A stretch of 64,000 bases of DNA from Bipolaris cookei (GCA_002286855.1 NRSV01000005.1:496001-560000), one strand, 5' to 3'. Shown: positions 45,349 through 59,488, counted from the stretch's first letter. Made by a program: numbers and translations. The notes: a model not told the origin generated them from the sequence alone.

Positions 45349-46919
45349 TTGACGCGACACTTAGCATTCGATGTGCTTCAGCAATCTACAGTGTGGCTGA
45401 AAGTACACTAAGATGAAGACGTGCTGGAAGGCTCTCTCGACAAGAGTCCACACTTGACTCAATGAGACTCCTTGTGATAGAAGAGGAGACAATTTGTGAC
45501 TATATTCTGGACCTTGAATGGCGAGGATTTTCAGTACGCCTCTCTACTGTCAAAGATCTAGCTGATTCTTTGCTGGCTGCTCGCAACCGCGAGCCTGTTG
45601 GCCAAAACTGGGCCAAGTCCTTTGTAAAGCGTCGCCCAGAGCTTCGAACAAAGTTTAATTGAAAGTATGACTATAAAAGAGCCCTCTGTAAAGATCCTGA
45701 GCTGGTACAGGATTGGTTCCGCCTTGTACAGAATACCAAAGCCAAGTATGGGATCCAGGACAACGACATGTACAACTTCGATGAGACTGGCTTCATGATG
45801 GGCATACACAACGCATCAGCAGTAGTCACAACCTCTGAAAGTTGATCAAAGTCGAAACCCTTACAGCAGGGCAACCGGGAGTGAGTTACCAGCGTGGTTT
45901 GTGTCAGCGCAGCTGGCTGGGCGATCTCACCCTTGATCATCTTTCAAGGCAAGCACCACCTCTCTGCCTGGCACAAGAAGGGTAGCCTACCTCGGGATTA
46001 GGTTCTTGCAGTCTCCAAGAATGGCTGGAAGACGAATGAGCTTGGCCTGAAGTGGTTGGAGCACTTTGACAGGTATACGAAAGAGCGTAGTATTGGAGGC
46101 TATCGTCTACTCATTCTTGACGGTCACGGGAGCCACAACTCGCTCGAGTTCCAATAATACTGCAAGGAGGCAAAGATTACCACCCTATGTATCCCTCTAC
46201 ACTCTTTTCATCTACTACAGCCACTTGATGTGAACTGTTTCTCGCCTTTGAAGAGGGCGTATGGGCGCCAATTGAGGAGATGATGCGTAACGGGATCAAC
46301 CACATGACGAAAATTGAGTTCCTCCTAGCCTTCTAGTAGGCCTATGGCAAGACTATTACAAAGGAAATCATCTTAGGAGGGTTTAGAGGCGCTGGCTTAG
46401 TTCCACACGACCCAGAGGTGGTGATATCGAGGCTCGACGTCAAGCTGCGGACACCAACACCACCTGCTGCAGAAGATCTGCCCTGGCTGTTGTAAAACCC
46501 AAGCAATACCCTATAATTAGGGTCAAAATCGACGCTAGTAAAGCAGAAGACTCAGAGGTATATAGACGGTTCACCGTCAAAGTATGGTGGTTGCCTTTGA
46601 AAAGCTGGCTAAAAGGCGCTGCGATTATTGCGCACAAGCTGGTGTTGGCGCAAAAGCGCAACGCTGAGCTTGAAGCAGCTAATGAAGCCGCCACGCGACG
46701 AAAATCGCACAAAAGAAAGCGAGTTCAAAGAATGAAGGGACTCTAATAGTAGAGGAGGAGGAGGAGGAGCGGTCAGCAGCTCTAAGGGAGTTTGGGGCAC
46801 GTAGTGATAAGAAGAAGGCAAAGAAGAGGGCGCGCGCGCTGAGGTGGGTGAGTCATCACAAAGGCACTGTAAACGCTGCAGCGAGGCTGGGAATAACATG
46901 TGCACATGCAAGCAAGTAG
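45349..46919 (+). pseudogene. Transposase remnant, Fot/pogo family (HTH + DDE)
   Basis: The frame is largely continuous but interrupted by in-frame stops. An HTH part (LSIRCASAIYSVAESTLR) is followed by TGA where relatives have Arg. Then come GQNWAKSFVKRRPELRTKFN, another TGA, the first catalytic region YNFDETGFMMGI (about 45776), a central segment (KNGWKTNELGLKWLEHFD), the second (LLILDGHGSHNSLEF, about 46109) followed by TAA after EFQ, and the third, LLQPLDV (about 46212). All three acidic DDE positions survive. The stops fit CGA-to-TGA and CAA-to-TAA changes, the pattern of cytosine deamination or RIP. Frame is lost after about 46250. Inactive. Confidence 0.88.
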
Positions 46920-47016
46920 AAGCGACAGATTCTGAATAGAATAGCCCACTACGATTTCTAATCGCCATTGTGGTTGCGTTGTAATAGTTGTGTAATAGTT
47001 ATGAACTTGATAGAAT

Positions 47017-47051
47017 CTTGGCATGTCCAGTCACTCGCCCGTCCCAGACGT
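47017..47051. repeat. Right terminal inverted repeat of pogo-like element B
   Basis: Inverted partner of 45213-45247, followed by TA and AAT-like repeats. Confidence 0.92.
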
Positions 47052-47053
47052 TA

Positions 47054-50000
47054 ATAGTAATAATTTTAGAAGTAGGACATATGCCATAGTATGACTATGT
47101 AATGGATGGTTCTGTTGGGGCTAAAAGTGGTTGTTGAGTGTGTAGATTGCTAACTATGTATAGCTCGGCTGGTATAGGGCGGCGCCAAGTCATGTGACCT
47201 AGCGTCCTCATGACATGTGATCGGAGTATTTTCAACAAATAATAATACTAATAATAGTACTAAACCACTATCCTATGTGAGAAGATAGAGATAGAGAGAA
47301 GCTCAGTTAGATGTATCGTAAACCACTAAAATCATATGAACTATTAATGCCAAGGGAGTGTTCAAGTAAAACATGAGAATCATCCTCTTGATTCCCGCGG
47401 ACTTTCTTTTTTGAAGCACTATTTGCGAGGAATGGTTATGCGGGGGGGTTTGTATTAAGCTGAAGTAGTAGATAAGCATGTGATAGGGGTATGTTGGGGG
47501 TTTGTTGACTGGGATTAGCAGGGAAAGTGGTGTGTATGTGGGGTGATATGTTGAGATGTCACAATGAATATGTGTGGTTTTAGGGATGTGTGCATCGTGT
47601 TCACATAATTTTCTTGTTGGTATATGTTCTTATTTTTCAAAGATGCACGGACAAGTTCGTAGTTTGTTTTGTGGAGTAAAAGGACAAGATATATTCTTTT
47701 AATGAATATTTTATCGAGTAGAAGAAAAAGGTTGTATATTGCTTGATGGATATTTTGTGGATGCAAAAAAAGCAATCTGAGTCTACCTGACTAATATTGG
47801 GTTCAGCTCATCTGATCTGCGGTGGGTAGCGAAGTAGAGGCCCTGATTTCCCTTTCTCTTCATAGCTTCAGAGATGAGATGGACATGGACATGTCTGTGC
47901 GTGTCGAGAAGTGCAAAAACGTCATGTCAATACGTGAAAATGTCATATCTCTTTTGCCACACAGATAGCAACACGATATATAATCCTTCACATATAGCAC
48001 GATCATGCGAGAAGGATTTAAAGTTTTGTCTCCACCACGTAAGCGAATCACCAACGTTTCGAGTCAGCGTCAAATATGAGTAATCATCGGGTCAAACCAA
48101 GTTTCTACCATTATGCCCGCTACAATCCATGAAACAATGTCCGAAGAAAGAGAGGCTCGTTAACACTCAAAATCGAATCACACTGGTAGTAGTTGAGTCA
48201 TGGCAGACATTAGTGTTCCGGCTCGACTTTCCTTCCTATCCGTACGTACGTAACAGCAACGGTTATAACCCAGCCGTTTTGTTAATGCTCGGGGGGGACC
48301 AGAATAATGGCGGGGACTCACTTGCCTCCTGATAACAAGTCTCGTTTGGGCATGTGCTGTACGCGTCTTTGGGTGTTTGAGCAGGTTGTCTCGAGTGTCC
48401 AAAATCCCGTACTTTTCTTTACAGTAGTACTTACACACTTCCTTGGCAATCCACGTGCGAAAAAAAACTTGGCAGTCAGCTTCTAAGCAACAGATTACGC
48501 GAGATTCGATTACGTAGCTGCGATCCCTCTGTTACCGTTCGAACGGCCCAAAAGGGAAAGATTATGTAACTCAAAGACTGGGATGTCAGACAGGAAAACC
48601 TGACACACAAAGGGAGAGTGTAGCAGGCACGAGTCGTGGCGGATATACCACTTCAAACCTTATTTAATGGATAAGGAAGAAAAACGGAGTTGCTATTGTC
48701 ATGCCAACCCATATAAAAAAGGAAAGGGCGAAAAGGTGGGGCATGAAAGTTGATACACGGTAGTTGGAGAAAAGACGTTGAATGGACTGGGCCTGGCGAT
48801 ATCCTGCGTCGATCCACGACATTACGTCAGTGGTAAGCTTTTGCTGTGATAGGCGAAGTGGGAGGCCTTGAACCAGGGGTTCGCAGAAATGCACGTCGAT
48901 ATGGGTCTTTGGAGGGGCATGCAGGTCCAAGTCATGATTTTACAGAAAGAGACATGGTTGACCGGGGTAAGCTACCTTTACCCCGCACCCAATGAAGTGA
49001 GGGCAACGAGGGCGAGTAGGTGTCTGTGCAGCGATTGAGGCCTGGGTCTCTCTCGCATCTGTTAAATCAGAGGAGGGGTGCGTATTCGTACTGTGCAGCA
49101 GAGCCGGGTAAATCGGGGCGCCTCAATCTCCAGATTTTGCAGGTTTCAAGACGGAGCGTTGTGGGCCGGGGGTTGCGGCATGCAGCTACGTACTTACTTA
49201 CCTAAGTACATGCCGTCCGTAAATACCTTGAGAACTCATGGCCTCTCATGGCCTGGACAAGCTTCAGACATGGAACGAGGGCGGGGTCCGTCCCGGGCTG
49301 GGCTTGCCGAATCCAGGATAAGAAGATCGAAGCTTACTGCATGTCTTGTGCCATTGTGGTAATCAGCCTGTACGCGAGAGTTGAAACAAACAAATGCAGT
49401 GTTTCGGTCTAGTACTCGGTAGCATTCCTTCGCTTATGATCTGGATCCGTGGCACAGTGCGCGATGTGCAGAAAGCAGGTTGTGGAGGGGATGTTGGTCA
49501 ACATGGCGCAAGTATGCAAGGACCTATATTAGGCTGGTGTTATTACACTAGGTATCCACACGTACATAATACTGTATGTACAGTACAAACTTAGGCAGAT
49601 ATTAGGCCAGCAACAAAGCCAAGTCTGGTTAGATACCAGCGTTGTAAACGGCCGTCTGTCCTAGAGCAGGCGGTTCGCTGAAACTAGCCTTTGTCTGGTC
49701 GCAGGTCACTCTTAATTTCCGCTGGGATGGCATTGCCGTGCACCGTTGGACATGGTATCTATGTAAGTATGAAGATACTTATGCTCGGGACGACGCGTCA
49801 GGAGGCCGAGTACCTGCTTCGGGGTTCTACACAAGGTGAGTTGATTGTGTGCACAAGGCTAAAGGCGTTGGGCTGCAAGAGCTTGATGGTTGCGGGATCA
49901 GGTACCCGTGCGAGGACGGTAGTTGCCGAGGCAAAGTTTGTGGTTGCAATGGTTTTGTCTAGCCGTCGAGCGTCGCGCAGTGGAGCGGCCAGCACGTGGC

Positions 50001-51689
50001 TGGCAACGTTTAGGACGCGGCTTCCCATTGGGGCATAGTGAAGCTGCGGCTAGCCACACAGTCACATTATTGCGCCGACTGCACTTCCACTTCTGCATTC
50101 GGACGAGCAGGCGGCGGAGATTTACATGGCAGAGTCGGCCTGAGTTTGGCAGGTTGAGCAGATGCAGCAGAGATTGTTCACGCCATATGCCAGAGAGTAA
50201 CGATAGGGGGGTTAATAGAAAGGGGGGTAGCAGCACGACTATCGACGGCACTGGCGCTGGCAGCAGACGCTAGGAACGGGAAAGGGCCAATGGATTTGGA
50301 CGGCTTGTTACATGAGTGAGGGAGTGAGGGAATGAGGGAGTCCAAGGGCGGGCATGGTCAAGGGCATCGGAAGGATTTGATTCTGAGGGCGATGTAGTAT
50401 GTCACTAGAGTACATATTTACAGTCGCCCCCTTCTCTGTGGTAGTGTTCGCACGGGGTTGGCGTAGCCTCGTCACGCAGCTTGGCTAAGCGACAGGAAAC
50501 GGGTATGTCGGTTGCAATTTGGGTAGGATTGGCCGAGCTGAAACACGCTACTTTTTGATGATTCTACGACTGTATGAGGCTGACAGCGCGCAGACGCGAC
50601 CCGAGATGCAGGCCAACTTCGGCTTGTTCAGCAGGGCGAAGACGACTCTGACAAGATCTGCGCGCGCCGGTCCCGTGTGTGGCCAGGAGGGGAGTACGAA
50701 CCACCATGTTTGCAACCGCATCGGGAGCAGTCGGCCGATGCATGAAGAGCATCGTGCCTGTGTTATATGCTCGAGCGCCTGGGTGACATGACAATCCGAA
50801 TGTCAGCGTCGTGGGCTGGGGGCTGGTGCTATCGCTAGTGAGGCGTCGGTTGGAGGCGTAGTGCGTATGTACTCTAGCTAGTTAGCACGTAGGAGTGGTA
50901 AAAGCAGATAGATAATGCAGACGCTAAATTGGCCACGCCGTGTTGCGCTGGTTGTGGGCTGGTGCGGCGTGGTGTATTATGTAGCCAAGCAGTGTGTGTG
51001 TGTATGTGTGTGTAGTATATCAAAGCCCTGCATGGGACAAGGCAATGCAGGCCGGCGGAGCAGATGGGCCTGGTGGGCTGCAGGAACAACGGCTGCTGGC
51101 TGCTGCTGCTTGTAGTGCTTATGGACCCGCCGCGCGGGCAGCGGACAAGGCGCGTCCACATTCACGCCGAGCAGCAGGTCAGGGTCCTGGCCTCTTCTAC
51201 TTTGGGGGCGCTCTGCATGGTTCGGGGGTGGGTGCTGTCAAAGGCGCGCGCTCCCCCTGGAAATCATCTGGCGCTAGGGGGGCTTTTGTCGCTATGATGA
51301 CCCGCGCCGAACCCTACTTGCTTTGCTTTTCTGTCCTCTGGTCTTCACAAGCAGAATAATTCTTTCTTCACTATTTTCCCCGCGGCCCTCGCTCTGCTGC
51401 TGTTGCTGCTGTTGCTGTTGCCGCCGCCACTGCTGCTGCTCTGCTCCACAGCCTGCATAGTCGCGGCCTGCGCTCCCATCGCGCTCCACCTTGACCACCA
51501 CCCCGTCTACTTCTCACCACACCAAACCACTACGCGGATGCCGGCCAGGGCCACTACAGCGCCTGTCCTCTCCTCTTCACCCCGTCCAGTTGCACTCACC
51601 CCACAAGTATAAAACAAAACTTCGCCGTCCCGCCACACCGTGCTGCACACCACTCCTTCACTTCTCACGGCGCTGCCGCGGCCGCTCAC
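47054..51689. other. 4.6-kb region without recognisable gene
   Basis: Only short frames without known domains occur between the second transposon and the kinesin gene. A GT-rich microsatellite lies at about 50990-51014. The last 350 bp (51340-51689) are C/T-rich with CTG repeats and are probably the kinesin promoter and leader. No further TIR pair or transposase fragment was noticed. Confidence 0.55.
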
Positions 51690-54600
51690 ATGGCCACTTC
51701 ACCACCAGGCTCGCCCGCCAACGGTGTTACACGGCCCATGAGCGCCATGTTGCGCTCCAATCGCAGTTCCAGCCGTATGAGTATTAGCAGTAAGCCTGGT
51801 GAGAGCAAGGCTTCGGACGAAGACAGCAGGACCGCCGTCAAAGTTGGTAGGTGCCCTCCCCCCCACGGTCCGATATGCATGCTGCGTACTAACCACCCTC
51901 TAATGCAGCCGTCCGCGTGCGCCCTGCACTTCAGCATGGAGATCCTGGCTACGAACTCATTCCTCAGCGATTTCGCAATGCCTTGTGTCACGTCACTTCA
52001 CCCTCGAGCCTGACTGTAGACGCGGCCGGGGGTAAGAAGGTCTTCATCTTTGACCGCGTCTTTGACCAGGACATCAACCAGGAGGGTGTTTTCGAATATG
52101 TCGCAGACAGCGTCCATTCTTTTGTCCAGGGCTACAATGTCTCCATCCTTGCCTACGGCCAGTCAGGTGCTGGAAAGTCTTATACAATGGGCACTACAGG
52201 CCCACGAGACCAAACCGATCCCGAAGTTATGGGTATGTTTAACTTGCCAACGCATTCTTGACAAAAAGGACAAGGTGATACTGACCGCGCCTCTAGGTAT
52301 CATCCCCCGCGCAGCCGCATTGCTGTTCGACAAACTCGATGGGTCCAGCAAAAGTGCTGGCTCCGGCATTCGCGCTCCAAGTCGCTTATCTGGAATTCAG
52401 AACTTCACTGCCAAGTCTTCAACATCGCAGGCGAATAGAAACTGGCAGCTGAGGGCCACGTATGTAGAGGTAATGACTCTCCAGCCGAACAAAAAAGGAA
52501 AAAAAGGAAACTAGAAAAAAGCACGCACTGACGCAAGCAGATCTACAATGAGCAACTTCGCGACCTGCTACTACCCGAGAACGTAGCTCACGGCGAGCGA
52601 CCTCAAGTAAACATCCGAGAGGACCGTGATGGTCGCATCCTCCTCACTGGACTCACCCAAATACCCGTAAACTCGATCGATGATTTGCTCGGTGCTCTCA
52701 ACTTCGGCTCCTCAATCCGGCAGACTGATGCGACTGCCGTCAATGCCAAATCCTCACGCTCCCATGCTGTCTTTAGTCTGAACTTAGTACAGAAGAAATC
52801 TTCGCCAACAACAACATCAACCCGCGAGAAGCGTCGGTCCGTGCCCATCGAAATGATGTCGGGCTCCAGCGAGAGCTGGGTAACTGTGGATAGCAAGCTC
52901 CATTTCGTCGATCTGGCGGGAAGTGAGCGGCTGAAAAACACCGGGGCGCAGGGCGAGCGCGCCAAGGAAGGTATCTCAATCAACGCAGGTCTTGCAAGCT
53001 TGGGAAAAGTTATTTCACAACTGTCGGCACGCTCTCACGGAGGCTATGTTTCGTACCGCGACTCCAGGCTTACGCGCCTTTTGCAAGACTCGCTTGGCGG
53101 TAACGCTATCACATACATGATCGCTTGCGTTAACCCAGCTGAATTCCACCTAAGCGAAACCCTGAACACGGTCCAGTACGCGCAGCGCGCCCGTGCTATC
53201 CAAGTCAAACCCCAGATTCAGCAGGTCCATGACGACAGCGATAAACAAGCGGCTATCGACCGGTTGAGAGCCGAAGTTCAATTTCTCCGAGACCAGATAC
53301 GATTATCTGAGCGCGCGGATAGAAAGAAGACCAGCCCCCAAGAGCGCGCTGACCGGCAAGACGAGCGTGAAGCCGAGCTTCAGAATCAGCTACTGGATAT
53401 TCAAGAAAACTACAACGCCCTAAGCGCGCGTCACGCTAAGCTTATCTCCGAGATCACCAAGGCACGTGACAACAGCGAGACGGAAACGCCTATGCTCAAG
53501 GATGCTATTGGCGACTCTGCAGTAGAACGATTGAAGAGATCAAACTCTTTCGCCGAGGCCGTCGAATCCGTTGTCCTGGAATACGAAAAGACTATTCAAA
53601 CACTAGAATCATCTCTCTCCAACACGCGATCTACCTTGTCAACCCACGAAAGCGATCTGCTGGAAAAGGAGACTCGCATCGCCATCCTCGAGAGTCAGAA
53701 TCAGCATTTGCAGTCTCGTCTCCAAAAGGCAATGGAACGTGACGCCAATAACGAAGAGTACGTCCAGTCGCTCGAACGCCAAATCGACTCCTCAGTCAAT
53801 GGCATTGAGAAGAATGACACTGTAATATCTGAACTGCGCGAGAAGCTGCAAAAGGCTCGCGAGAACGAGGCCAGCAGTGAAGAGTACATCTCTACATTGG
53901 AAGAGCGCCTCGCCGAAAACGAGCAAGAAACCGATATGATGAGTCGTGAAATTGAGCGACTCAAGCATGTTGTCGAGAGACAACGTAGCGTTGCTAAACT
54001 AGACAATTTGCTCTACGAACTCGACAGGACGGACTCAAAAGCCGAAGAAAATCACGTCAATGGTCACTCCAAGACACCTAGTGATCCATTCGTCGACAAG
54101 CACACCAACCTCGAGAGGCGAGTGACCACTGACAGCATGCACCAATTTGGTACTCCTGTCGATGCTATTCCCGAGGAGGCTGATAGCGAACGTCCCCAGA
54201 CCGCCAGCACTGCTGCTCACCATCCTGATGCTGAGGAGCAAAAACCAGATTTTGCTGTCAAGGCCATTTCCAACGATGGAATTCGTGACGATGCCGACGA
54301 TGGACCATCGAGCCCTGCACAAGTCCGCTTCGTTCACGACAAACTCGACACAGTCACACAAGAGTTGCTTGATCTCCGTGTAGAACACGAAGGGACACTC
54401 CAAGACTACGAGAAGCTTGCCAGCAAGTATCAGGAGGCTTTGCGCACTTTGGCAGCTCTTCAAGACTCGGTCGATGAGGCGCGTCACCACGTTGCGTCAT
54501 CTGCACCATCTTCTCGACCAACATCTTTTTTATCAAACGCGGGGGTGAATGGCCTCACAGCAGAGGATGGACAACCTTCGTCCTCGCGTACCTTGTCTGC

Positions 54601-57114
54601 GGAATTGTCCTTAGCGGAGTCTGGCAGTACCAGTATTCCAGACGAGGGGACGGAAGTTGGCCATGATGAGGCCACTCTGAGACGAGCATCAGTCGCCTCT
54701 CTGGGCCAAGAGCAACACATTCCCGAGACTATCCTTGTTCAGCAATTGAAAGCTTTGAAGCTACTGCAAAATGAGAAGGAAGAGCGCATTAGTGAGCTCC
54801 AGCAGACTTACTCTGAGCTACAAGAACAACACCAAGACACGCTCGACTACGTCGAAGAGCTTAAATCAGAGATCACCAAGGCTCAGCTGAACCGACCGGC
54901 TTCGCCATCAATGCACATGATCCGTCGGAAGTCGAGCCAAGCAGTCCTTGCAAACGACCGCGCCAACCGTGCCGTTTCCTCTCTTCGAAACCTTGTGCTC
55001 GACAGGCTAGACGAGGACGAAGACGCTATACAGAACTTTGAGCTCAATCTCAACACAATCATGTCCGAGATTCAAGTACGCTCAGACCGAGTTCAGGATT
55101 TGGAGTTTGAGGTTCAGTCCATACGCAAGGAGATGGAAGGTAAAATGACTTTGATTAGTGGGTTGACAAAGGAACGCTCTAGCTTGAAGGCTGGGTCTCC
55201 ACTTGACATCTCTATTGTTGCTTCAATGCAGGATCAGATGAAGCAAAATGAGGACCATATCCGAGAGTTGAAGGACTCGCACGCTCAGCGGGAGCAGGAG
55301 CTCAAAGCTCAAATCGAGACACTCAAGTCTTCTGTCAAGCTTGGCGCATCATCAGATGACCTGCTCTCACACCGACAGATGCCAGATACCCCTCGGACAA
55401 CTAACGGTGATGCCGAGTCCGACGACGATGCTGCTCGCCACAATGAACTCATCAAGCTTAGTGATGAGGCTGCTCACTGGCACTCCAAGCACCTAGAGGC
55501 TATCGAAGCCACCAAGGCCTCGGAGAGGCAGCATATTGAGACCGTTCGTGAGCTGGAATCTGCCAAGCAACGGCTTGAGGTAAACCACGCTCTACGCTTG
55601 TCTGAGATCGAGCAGACAAGAGGTGCTGAAGCCGAAGCCGCTTTGCAACAAGAGCGGGCCAAGCATGCTGAGATGATCGCCGTCTTACAAGCCGAGGTGG
55701 ACGAACACAAGTCTACAGCTTTGAACAACGCTGCTCGTCTTGCCGAGCTTGAGGAGTCACATACCAATATTGTCAGGCAATTCGAGGAAGACTCACAAGC
55801 TCGTTCGCTTACCGAAAAAGAACTCGAGACCCATCGATCTCTCGTCACCAACCTGGAAAGACAGATTGAGGAGCACAAAGCAGCAATCGAGTACCATCAA
55901 CAAGGCATGGACTCTATCCAGAAGACACATGCTGCTGAGCTAGAGAAGCTCGCATCAGAGCTTACGATTCACAAAGAGACAGCATCTTCTCTGGAGGCTG
56001 ATCTCTCCAAGGCGAAGACCGAGATGGAAACGCTACTTGAAGGTGTTTCGGCGGCCTTGGGCGAAGAAACAGACATCAGCACCATTCAGTCTCATATCGA
56101 AGCATTGGTCAAAGAGCGCAAGTCAATTGCTAGTCGACTAGATGAGGCTGTCAAGGACCTCGGGTCAGCAAGGAAGGAACTTGCGGAGGCTACTAGTACC
56201 ATCAATAAGCTCAAGGGCAACCTCAAAGAGTTTGAGCTTATCAACGCCGAGACACTGAAAGAGCTTGAAAAGGTTAGTGAGAAAGAGCTCAAGAGTGCTC
56301 GTCTTGTACAAGAGTTAGAGGACCAGCTCAACCAGAACTGGGACCAGCATGAGGCTGCCAACAACCGACTCTCTGCTCTGCAAACTGAACGTTCTCGCGA
56401 GCTTCAAGATGCTATGACCCACAGCGAGGAACTCGAAAAGGAAGTACAGGAATCACGCATCAAAATTGCGCTCCTTGAGGTAAGCTCAACCATATTCCCA
56501 CCCATAGACATATCTGACGTGACTAGTCCCAACTTGTTGATGCAAAGCGCAACTCTGCCCGTGTATCCGTGGATCCCCGCGAGGACCTTCAACGATCCAA
56601 TTCAAACAACTCCACCGCGCGCAAGAACGCTGCACACACTTCCCTACCCTCACCACCACCAGCTATTCCCCTTCCCCCTCTTCCTCCTGGCAGTCCGCCA
56701 CCCCAAACCAATGCACCTTCTCCTCCTACCTCGCGTCACCAAAGCAAGGACATTGCTCATGCTCAGTTGGTCGAGGACCAGGAAGCTCGTATTCGCACCA
56801 TCGAGAAGCATCTCTTTGCTGAGAAGCAGCTTACAGCTACCTTGGAGGATGCCCTGACTGACCTCGAGGCCTCCAGCACAAAGACCAAGGCTGATCTGGA
56901 TCAATTCAGGAAGAAGTGTGCCACTCTAGAAGAAGAGCTCAATGTTATGCGCAAGGAGCGCAGCGCAGCACGCCACTCTCTTCAAGCTGTCGAGGAGGAG
57001 CGCAACGCCCGTCTACGAGTTGAAGCTGAGCGTGCTCACCTAGAAGCACGTATGGCAGCTCTCAACGACGCCCAAAAGAAGGGTAGGAAGAAGGGTACAC
57101 TCAACTGCTTCTAA
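51690..57114 (+). CDS. Kinesin motor protein with long coiled-coil tail (kinesin-4/KIF21-like)
   Basis: Five exons (51690-51846, 51909-52232, 52297-52469, 52541-56479, 56527-57114) encode 1,726 residues; introns are 62, 64, 71 and 47 bp. The N-terminal motor domain (about 50-440) has the P-loop GQSGAGKSYTMG (136-147), switch I NAKSSRSHAVF, switch II DLAGSERLKNTGA and the following KEGISINAGLASLGKVI, and ends at VQYAQRARAI. The remaining 1,250 residues are almost entirely heptad-rich coiled coil, broken by Ser/Glu linkers and, early in the last exon, a Pro-rich stretch (LPPLPPGSPPP). The tail ends AQKKGRKKGTLNCF. N-terminal motor placement implies plus-end movement. The family resembles kinesin-4/KIF21 by its motor motifs; cargo is unknown. 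Confidence 0.93.
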
Positions 57115-59464
57115 GCTCCTTCATCCGCCCATCCCACACCTTTATCCTTCATGTACCTGCTTCTTTGCCACCTGCTTCTACCGGCGCACACTGGGAGGGA
57201 TCGTTACAAAACACGCTACATACCCACTGTTACACTTGCTCGACATAGGTTGCTTCGATATTGTCGACGGTTCTTTTTTCCTTTACTTTTTTGATACGTC
57301 TTTATGCTTTCAACGATTTGTAATGCTCGCATCTCTGGCACATACATCGTTGGACGAGTGGTGTCGTTTTGGACATTAACATCTTCCTGCTTGTACTCCC
57401 TACCTCTTTTCTCTCTCTACATACCCCATACTCTTATAACCTCTCCCCCTTCTTACACCTTCTACTTCCTCTACTTTCATAATGTATATTCTGAGGCAGT
57501 TAAACGGCTCGAACAAGGCCGTTTACATAGTCTGAGGGGAGTGCGTTTTTTTCTGCAACATTGACGAGCGAGCTTAGATACATGACTCAAAATGCAAAGC
57601 CCTTTCATATTGTTCTTCAAAGCGATGGATGTTGCGGGATCGATTACTCTCACATGTATTTTGTTCACAACTGCGTATATATGTGTGTGATAGGAATGTT
57701 ATTGTGTAGCATCTAGTGAATAGACATAGGTCTTTGATGCGCAAACTAGGTTTTTGATTAGCTAATGCCTACGGAGTGCAGCTGACTTATGTGATTTTTG
57801 TTGCTGGAAGAACAAGAAAGTAGAATGAACGAATACGTATCACGTGGGTCGGTCGGAAAAGGGCAGATGCATCTTATCGCTTTTTGCATAAAGTTTTTCT
57901 TCCGCGAGGGACGTATACTACCGATAGCAAAGCAATCCAAGGCACTTGCATGCAGTGCATGTGATACACTCATATGTCGTGTTTTTTTCTTCAATACAAA
58001 GCTTCTATGTGTGTAAGCTGACGTATGTTACGCGAGTAGCTTATGCAGGATCTGTTTGTGTTTGGTATGGCAAAAGATTCCTTCCCTGCTCGTCGATATG
58101 ACGAGCTAGCAGCATACCGACCTAGAATCAAACTACTTTCATGCACTCTAAAACTACCAAATTCTGTACCTCTATATGCTAAGAGTTGTTTTGAGGCCTA
58201 ATTTTCACACTCGATCAATGCACCGCTTCTATGTTCAGACGAGAACCTGAAGAAACAATGCATGCGTACAAGCGCAGTCTTGACGAGCTCTGGATCAAAT
58301 GATTGGAGTCGACCAATGAAAGTACTTGAGAAGCTTACGATACGATCACTTGGGACTCGTGATGTTCTAGATTCTCCAAAGCAATTTGGACTGTACTGTG
58401 CGGTCGTAGTGATTAAAGCATCAAGTTTCGGAAGAAAAGCACTATAGGCCCTACCATTAAGGTCGATGGTCGATGTAGAGTTTGGAACTTGCAGTCAAAT
58501 CAACAGAGCAAGAAAATAAGCAGAACCTTATGTTCTTCGCATTCTATGAACTCATACCGATATTTTCGTGATGATTTGGACGAGCGAGTAAGGAGTGGTT
58601 GCGCGACCGAGGCATTACATAAGCGGCGCTACGGAGGCTCGGCGCCGAGCTCGAAGCTAAAATTTCTGGAGCTCAAAACCGTTCTCTACATCATTCTCAT
58701 CACCAACCACACAACGCGTCTGCTTTGCGCACTTCTCTATCGTCTTTGATCAGTACTAACGCATCAATCGCACACGTGAACACAATATGTAAGCCACCAC
58801 CAGCTCCAGCGACTCCTGCAGAAGATTATCACATACGAACAATCCAAATCCTACAGCATCGTGAAGGACTATACAAACTCTAGAATTACAATGATGCATA
58901 CAATTACACGCGTCTTCTCACGGCTTTCTGTTTGTGCAAATTGCTAACAAGGCTCCAGTGTAGTGGCACCTAAGATTGACAGTTATCCATAGCGATACAG
59001 TTTCTTTTTCTTAAAGGTAATGCATCTCTAACTACCCCTCCCCACCATCCGCAGAGTGATGAAAACATGACACGGAAAGGCATTCCTCGACCTGAATATA
59101 CAATGTCGACACACTTGCTTTTAGTTTCAGCCTTGTCTGACACTGCTCAAACTTATCGCATCTCGCATAGTTCTTCTTGCAATCAAGGTGCTAACTATGC
59201 TTGAATAGGTACATACTCCCTGCGCTCAAGCCCTGTGCATCCCGCGAACACCCCCAGCTTCCTGATGAAACCCTTTGATGCGTCGGGCGGACATAACGTA
59301 TACCTCGACCGGGCATCCATCAAAAGCAGGCGTACAAACCTGTGGGTGTTTGGAAGAGGCATTACTTGTTGATACAAGCATCACTGATTGCCCTCCTTTC
59401 TCACACATATGACGACACACTCTTGTGGAATGTTTCTAACAGACTCCACAGGTACGGTATTTTC

Positions 59465-59488
59465 TTTTTTTTTTTTTTTAAAAAAAAA
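59465..59488. repeat. T15/A9 homopolymer junction
   Basis: A run of 15 T is followed directly by 9 A, forming a perfect A/T palindrome at the junction. Confidence 0.9.

Larger units (their letters stand above)
45213..47051 (+). mobile_element. Second pogo/Fot-type DNA transposon, decayed, inside an AAT microsatellite
   Basis: A 1,839-bp element with 35-bp terminal inverted repeats (45213-45247 and 47017-47051; outer bases ACGTCTGGGACGG), three mismatches, all transitions, and weaker similarity continuing inward. It is flanked by TA (45211-45212 and 47052-47053). Both flanks are AAT/TAA-rich: about ten AAT units on the left and TAATAGTAATAATT on the right, so it landed in a microsatellite. 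Repeats and transposase differ from the element at 22417, so this is a separate subfamily. Confidence 0.92.
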
